From: Linanthus parryae
Taxonomy: Eukaryota; Streptophyta; Magnoliopsida; Ericales; Polemoniaceae
Direction: 5' to 3'
Assembly: GCA_023055425.1 (NCBI GenBank)
Contig: JALGPY010000012.1
Span: 14,195,922-14,259,921 of the forward strand
Length of the DNA stretch: 64,000 nucleotides
The position numbers and the translations under genes were made by a program. The notes beneath the pieces are model-generated. The model was not told the origin of the DNA. It was given only the letters and a program-made list of their open reading frames with translations, and searched no databases. Below, in pieces: positions 57,686-64,000 of the stretch. How positions within the stretch are numbered: the stretch's first letter is position 1; each line of letters starts with the position of its first letter.

Positions 57686-58590
57686 GAAGTAATATGACGT
57701 GTCCTTAAATCTCAACAATGTCAGTTTATAATTCGAAACTTGGAAATTCTATAACATACCAGAATGAGAAAAATGAGAAGAAAATTACCCTAACAATAGG
57801 CTAAACCTACTTGCTGGAAGAAATCTAATAATACAAATCATTAATAGACGGAGCCAAATGTACTTTAAAGCTCTACCCATTGGCAGGTAGCCGAAATTTA
57901 TCATAGGCCATCATAGCTCTAACACACTTTTAAGCTTTGTCACCTCAAAGAAAATTCCAAATAGACACCCGCATACTTGCCAAAATATCTATCCTGAATT
58001 TCATTTTCAGCTGGTCGAGTAACTTTCAAGAAGATAAAGAGAAACAAGTTAGGAAATATGAAGTATTATGCTACATGGTTCAGGACATTTATCAACAGAC
58101 AAAATGTGAAATCTCCGAATTCCTGATTTCAGTTCGTTGTCTAATAGTCTCATGTCAGAAATTGGTCTACTTACCCCCAGAAGATATGTTCTGCTGTAAA
58201 CAAGGATGCTAGAAACAGAGTGCATAGAGAAGTTGAGTTTTTTATACGAATGTAAGGCGGTGTATAACCCCTTGCTTTACCTATAAATGATAACAAGTTT
58301 GACTAAAAATGCAAGTAGTGAGGCTAGAAGTGTTTGTCATACCAAATGAGGTGGAACAAAAAGGCTTAATCAAAATTCTAATGTGTTCGCTTGGAATAAA
58401 ACTCATGACTCCATTTGGGTCACTATTTCCAGAACTCTGAATAACATAAGCACAACAATCTACACATACTTGAATTCTTGAAGTACATGAGTTGAAGATC
58501 ATACTCACAAAGATGAATGTTATCTCTAAGGAATATGAATGCGGTCTTTGGAAGACTCTAAGAGCAGACATAAATGCCTTGACTTTGGAA
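55231..58590. other. Intergenic region 3' of gene 3
   Basis: No supported gene. Notable are a run of 27 Gs (56911-56937) and an uninterrupted AT microsatellite of 77 bp (57607-57683). A repeat-like stretch around 56455-56540 (variants of GAATCG) and another around 57100-57280 look like dispersed repeats I cannot name. Confidence 0.5.
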
Positions 58591-61500
58591 TCATCTCGGG
58601 CCAGACAACTCTTCTGGACGAAGATTACATGTTGAATCTTCAACAATCCAACAAGGAAGGGGTTGCAGCATTTCCTCTTTCATCCATTTTTCCCATCTCT
58701 CAACCAAGTCATCACCTTCAAGCATTCTGACAACTTCTGACATCTTAGGGCGCTCCAGCGGAGAGTTCTGGGTGCAAAGTAGTGCCACTTGGACTAGTTT
58801 CTCAAACTCGTCATCAAGATAATTTCCTCGCATATCAGCAGCAACTATCATTTCCTTCTTATTGTGCGTAAGAAGATCCTTGACCTGTAAAAGATATTTA
58901 TTAGGAGAAATGCAGAAACCAGGCTATGAGCATCATCTACCAGGCTTTAATTAACAGTAACATGTAACAAAGCATTAGAGCCTTCCAATTTTTCATTGAG
59001 ACAATAACGGAGGAACATTTGGCACTATCGACAATGCATCACATCAACCACAAGTACACAGTGTGATTGAAATGAAACCACAAGCATGTGAGTTGGACTC
59101 CTAACCTCATGTATGTCTTTCGGAAAATAATATTTATAAAATATGTAAACACCTTTACAACTAAAGTCATATAAGGAAGATACAAATTTCATTTTCCTTT
59201 CTCCAATAATGAATTAAAAAAATTACATCACTGATTGAGAGGGCACTTCAAGAATTAAACACCTGCCAACCATAATCCCCCTTTACAAATTTTAGAATGC
59301 ATGCTTCTTTAGTAAACTGCACAGAGCACTCTGCAACATTCCAGTCCGAATGGACCCAAAACATTAGAAGTCATTGAATTAGCGCACATGCCGCAAACCA
59401 TAAAGAGGCGGTTATACATAGATTCGAAAGAAATCGAAGGTTACCGGTTTGAATGATATAGTTAGACAATCTATGGTTTGTCAGATCTGTTTTTGGATCT
59501 AGCCAACAATACATCTCTGTGATTATTAACTATAGAGTCACAATTCTTTACAAAGACCATAAAGAACATAACGAAACAATACATCTCTGTGATTATTAAT
59601 TATAGAGTCACAATTCTGTACAGAAACCATAAAGAACATGACGAAGTTTTAAAATTCAAGTCTTATAACTGAAACTAGTCAATCGTGATGTTGGTATTCC
59701 ACAGTGGCGGTAATACATCAACTTTTAACGAGTCAACTTAGACCTGTAATTCCATAAACAGGAGGGCCGGTCCTAGACCTTTCGGGGCCAAAAGCAACTA
59801 AATTTATGTCCCTGAATTGAAAAGAATCAATTTTGGCTCTGAGTGAAAAATGTAAAAAATTAAATTGACAGAGTTGAGCTTGAGTCACATAGGTGCCAAC
59901 AATAGTAAATACAATCAAACTAACATTAATAACGTGCTAAGACTGCATTAAAATATATTCTTTAATCTTAACAATTAGTCTAATCTACAAGGCCTACGAG
60001 GCCAGAGGCCTAAAGTAGTTTCCTCCGCCTTGTGCCGCCCCTGTTTATCGGGAAATTTTGTTGTTGCTGTTGAGATCATTAAATAGGATTGATAAGAATA
60101 TATTTAGTAGTCATTGGCGATTATGTGTTACCAAAAACTGGAGCTGAAAAACCTTCAGCAACTGAACCCAATATTAGAACCTAGGAAGCATGGATACTCC
60201 AAAATACAGGGCCGTATCTGTGTCGGACGCTCAGGATATTCGGACACTCGTACGACACTCCAAAATACGTGTCAGTCACTGTCTGGCCTGTCCAGGTACT
60301 TTAGAGACTACTATTAGATTGGACACTTGGGGACACTTTAGGGACACTTAGTGAGAGACGATAGTCGCCCCTTTGTGTTTATTAAACGTTCACATGGGTT
60401 GTTTAATGAAATATTTGAACTCCAAATGGGCTAAAATATAATTAAGCTAAAGTATATATAATATATATGATAAATTGAGGGCTCAATATATGGAAAAGTT
60501 GCCCTTTTAACCGAAAAGTTCAAGTGACGTTTTAACTTTTAAGTTGTCACATGCGACAACTTCAAGGGTTTCTCCAGACAAAACTCGTCATCTATTAGTA
60601 TAAAAATTGAAATATATTAAAAATATAATAATGAAAGTTCCATGAACAGTGTAACTACAGTCATGTAATAAGCATCTATTATGCTTCATGACTTCAAATT
60701 TACCTCTTAAATTACAATAAAGCAAAATTTTACCATGTTGTCCTCTTTCATCTACTGTAACCATTTTTACTGAAATTATCCCTCCTACCGTAATCGATTT
60801 CACTGCTAGGATCACCATCTGTATACCATTCTCACCTTCGTCGTAGACTTACCATCAGCTTTACCATGGATATCTAATGATCTTACGTTCCTGTAGAATA
60901 TTATATCTATTTGTTATAATCTAAGAAGCACGGATGCAGATACGGGAACGGACACAAGATACGTCATTTTCTATAAAACTGAGGATACGACACGGCGGGG
61001 ATACGTCAACACTATATTGTGATAATCTTGGTAACAACTATCTTTGCTCTAATCAGGTTTTTCACTCGCGGATGAAACACGTCGCTCTTAACTTTCACTC
61101 TGTCCGAGACCAAGTTCAAGCCGGTGCTATTCGTGTTTCCCGTGTTTCATCTGCAGATCAGCTTGCTGATTGCCTCACCAAGCCGCAGTCTTGCTCTATG
61201 TTTCTCTTACTACATTCCAAGATTGGAGTCTCGTCTCAACCGTCCAATCTTGAGGGGGCATGTAGAGAATACTGTAATTTAGGATAAGTAATAATCACAC
61301 TGCAGTCCCTAGTCTTAGATTATTTAAATTGTCTTAATGTTTTCGTATGCTCGGAATAATAATACTCAAATATATCTATAGTAGGTGCATAAGCATTGTA
61401 AACATGCATATGAAGGCTGTCTATGTTGGTAGAGACACTTTGTGTGCATCAGTACCTAGGTTTGAGCCAAGGGATCCCCTTCTCCATTCCTTTTAACCTA

Positions 61501-64000
61501 GGTAGAATAGAAATCTTGTTTTATGGAAAAACAAAAGAAGTGATAAGAGTGTAGTACTTACCCAATCAAGCAACATAGCATCGTTGTCATTAGCAAGTCG
61601 AGCAAGATCGAAAGACCTTTGTCCCGTGACCAGTTCCAAAAGCATAATACCGTAACCGAAAACATCAGTTTTGGTTGAAGATCTTCCCGTGGCAAGATAC
61701 TCGGGAGCAATATGTCCAGCGGTGCCACGAACAGCAGTGGTAACGTGAGTATCCATGTCATCCATAAGTTTACTTAACCCAAAGTCACCTACAACAGCAT
61801 CGAAATCCTCATTCAACAATATATTTCCAGCTTTGACATCTCGGTGAATTATCCTTGGGACACAGTGTTCATGCAAATATACGAGTCCTGTAGCAGCATG
61901 CATTGCGATCCGCTTCCTTTGTGGCCAATCAAGTGAAGGCTGCGAATCAGGCCGCTCTACAGCAATGCAGACAATAAAGATTGTAAACAGCAAACCAGAT
62001 ACAGTAGTCAAACTTCACTTTCATACGACTCTTAACTAATGTGCAAATTATTTTACCTATGAAAATTATAATCAGGCACAAGAAAAATTCACAACCACAT
62101 ATTCTAGTATTAAAATATGCTTTTTCGAAAGAACTGAACAAAATATAACTTTTCTACAACCATTTTCAGTTTTCCTCGGCATCTCAATTTTTCAAAAACA
62201 AAATATGGTGATCAAACTGAGGGTACAAACTACAAACTCCCTTGTCAATGATGTTAAATTCTGGACAAAAAGTGCAAGCCATTGAAACATATAACGTGAA
62301 AGTTCTATATCATTTTGTAATCCCAGAACCATGAGGAAATGATGGCGTACCTCGTAAGCAAGATGCAACACTCCCATTAGCCATGAAAGGATAAACAAGC
62401 ATCTGTTCTGTCGGGGTAATGCAGAAGCCACGCAAGCGTAGTATATTTCTATGTGCAGCCATGCTAATAATTTCTAGTTCTGCATGGAATTGAATCTCGG
62501 CCCCTTGATCACAACCAGCTCTTCGTCTTTTCACTGCCACCAAAGAGCCATCAGGCAAGCGTCCTTTGTACACCTTACCAAATCCACCTTGTCCTATAAC
62601 ATTTTTGTCGCTGAAGTTATCAGTTGCAGCATTTAATTCATTCAGAGCAAACCTGTTGGCTCGTCCACGATAAAATTCTGGATCCTTAGGCACTCTTGGT
62701 ATGTTCGTCTCAGTTTTGTTTGTTTTATACCGAAATGCTTTTGGCCACCATGACCACAACGATGATCCGCTACTAGATCTCTTCCTTTTTGCTCTCTGCT
62801 GGTTCTGGTCCTTATCTTTACTTTTAAGCATAAGTGTCATGCTTTTAACCACCATAGAAACTGTATATTTGGATTTTTTCGTTGGGGACGGTGTATGGTT
62901 CTTCTCAGGCATGGGCCCATCTATAAGTTGAAGGCGAAGATCACTTAACTGTTCATGTTCACCAGTTTCTATGTTCATGCTTGAGCCAGTATCAATAACA
63001 TCCTCTTCTATACAAGAAGAAGAGCTCCGCTGTGACGCTAATGAAAGCTCAAGCATCCCCAACACGTCATTCATTGTTGGCCGATTTTTTGGATATTTGC
63101 AGAGACATATCTTAGCAAGCTCTGCAAATACCTTTAGACAACCTGGCGAGATTTGTGTTCCAAGATAGGGATCAATGAGCTGATCGAGCTTTCCCTCTTT
63201 GATGCATTGTCTGGCCCATAAAGCCAGACTATGTTTCTCCTCATCTAATCTCATGTCTACAGGGGGCCTCCCACATAGCACTTCCAATAATACCACACCA
63301 AAGGCATAAACATCTGATTTCCTTGTCAGCCTATGGGTTAAGTAGTACTCTGGATCAAGGTACCCATGTGTGCCTTTCACCTCTGTGCTGATATGACTGC
63401 GAGATTGATTTGAGATACCCTTTTTTGATAATCCAAAATCTGATATCTTAGCTAACCAACTCTCATCCAACAATATATTCGTGCTCTTCACATCCCTATG
63501 TATGATTCTAGGATCACCTATGTGAAGGAAGTTCAATCCACGTGCAGCACCAATGCAAATTTCCAGCCGTTGCTCCCAATCCAGACTCAGATTTCCGTCT
63601 CCTTTTCTCCTGTTTCTATAAAGATGATCAGCGAGGGTGCCATGGGCCATATACTCGTAAACAAGCATCATCTCCAGATTTTCATCGCAGTAGCCAATAA
63701 GAGTGAGAAGATGACTGTGTCGGAGTTTGGAAAGCAATTCAATTTCAGTCCGAAACTCTCGTGCCCCTTGATTGGACTCTGAGTTCAGTCGCTTAATAGC
63801 TACTGTGGTGGTCTCATTATCAATATGGCCTTTATACACCTTACCAAATCCACCAGAGCCAATGATGAGAGTATCATCAAACTGGTTGGTTGCAGTTTGC
63901 ATCTCAAGGAATGAAAAACAGCGACAGACTTCTTTAGGAGATGACTTTGAAATGCTTTCATTACAGGAATTCTCTGCTAAAATTCGTAAATGATGAACAG
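58591..64000 (-). CDS. Gene 3 (partial): CrRLK1L-type kinase fused in frame to a SERK/BAK1-type kinase
   Basis: Minus strand, running off the right edge. Exons: 62351-64000 (open at its 5' end), 61562-61956 and 58591-58884, with GT-AG introns and consistent phase, 778 residues in the window. The first codons ([10 protein letters not shown]) match the juxtamembrane of gene 1, so a malectin ectodomain is expected beyond the edge. Kinase 1 is CrRLK1L-like and intact ([31 protein letters not shown]). A basic linker ([12 protein letters not shown]) passes without a stop into a SERK juxtamembrane (DPEF, then [14 protein letters not shown]) and an intact SERK kinase ([44 protein letters not shown]). 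It ends in the SERK tail ELSGPR. The intron positions fit the last three exons of SERK genes. SERKs are co-receptors for many receptor kinases, so this protein would carry receptor and co-receptor kinases in one chain. Function is inferred. Confidence 0.88.
58885..61561 (-). other. Second intron of gene 3 with repeat insertions
   Basis: Bounded by a GT donor at 61561 and an AG acceptor at 58885. It holds a 70-bp tandem duplication (59505-59644) and two pieces of one dispersed repeat rich in CGGATAC/GGACAC variants (about 60184-60350, 60925-61005). It also holds a copia 3' fragment at 61010. Confidence 0.7.
61010..61490 (+). mobile_element. Ty1/copia 3' fragment (RNase H end plus LTR start) in intron 2 of gene 3
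   Basis: 61010-61235 encodes the end of a copia RNase H ([20 protein letters not shown], then [13 protein letters not shown]). A polypurine tract TTGAGGGGGCA (61250-61260) follows, then an LTR start TGTAGAGAATAC at 61261. The LTR end is not certain. It is antisense to gene 3 and has no other element parts, so it is a truncated copy. Confidence 0.75.
61957..62350 (-). other. First intron of gene 3 (within the SERK part)
   Basis: GT at 62350-62349 and AG at 61958-61957. It splits the Glu codon after SVASCLR, the position where SERK genes carry an intron. Nothing else is seen in it. Confidence 0.75.

Overview
The window is nuclear DNA of a flowering plant, most likely a eudicot. The evidence is intron-bearing receptor-kinase genes of plant-specific families (malectin-like CrRLK1L and SERK), Athila-type Ty3/gypsy LTR retrotransposons primed by plant tRNA-Asp, Ty1/copia remnants, and Stowaway/PIF-type MITEs. 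I see no rRNA or tRNA genes and no prokaryotic features. The species cannot be named from the sequence alone.

Bases 1-35.7 kb are one nest of LTR retrotransposons, which I label A-H. The outermost is F, a chromovirus-like gypsy element on the minus strand (33102-about 35700). It is interrupted by E, an Athila-type element on the minus strand whose 5' LTR is 31593-33101. E's gag is split: one part is 30648-31453 and the rest resumes at 12235-11125. The gap holds C, a plus-strand Athila-type element (12236-30647) that has gag-pro but no pol, and C in turn holds D, a minus-strand element (18631-29095) with an internal pol deletion. On the left, the protease end of E is cut by a copia-type LTR fragment, H (10607-11124). 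H is cut by B (1792-10606), a plus-strand element with pol and an env-like ORF. B's reverse transcriptase is cut by A (3' LTR 184-1791, with its interior off the left edge). All element genes carry stops or frameshifts. A, B, D and E carry arrays of a 14-bp palindrome, TGCGTATATACGCA, upstream of the LTR TATA box. In B and D the array is repeated upstream of the env-like ORF.

Bases 35.7-40 kb are gene-poor and hold a cluster of DNA-transposon derivatives: one hairpin MITE, three Stowaway-like MITEs and a 1.2-kb PIF/hAT-like non-autonomous element.

Bases 40-64 kb are a receptor-kinase cluster. Gene 1 (40059-43976, +) encodes signal peptide, malectin-like ectodomain, TM, intact kinase, repeat linker and pseudokinase. 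Gene 2 (51433-53832, +) is a paralogue with one kinase damaged in the HRD motif and activation segment. Gene 3 (58591 to beyond 64000, -) joins a CrRLK1L-type kinase in one uninterrupted frame to a complete SERK/BAK1-type kinase, which keeps SERK-like introns and the SERK C-terminal tail. A copia element (G, 44943-49810) separates genes 1 and 2, and a small CrRLK1L relic lies near 55.2 kb.

The most interesting content is the pair of membrane receptors with two kinase domains each, made in two ways: duplication plus decay in gene 1, and fusion with a co-receptor kinase in gene 3. The second is the family of retroelement palindrome arrays whose arms change together.
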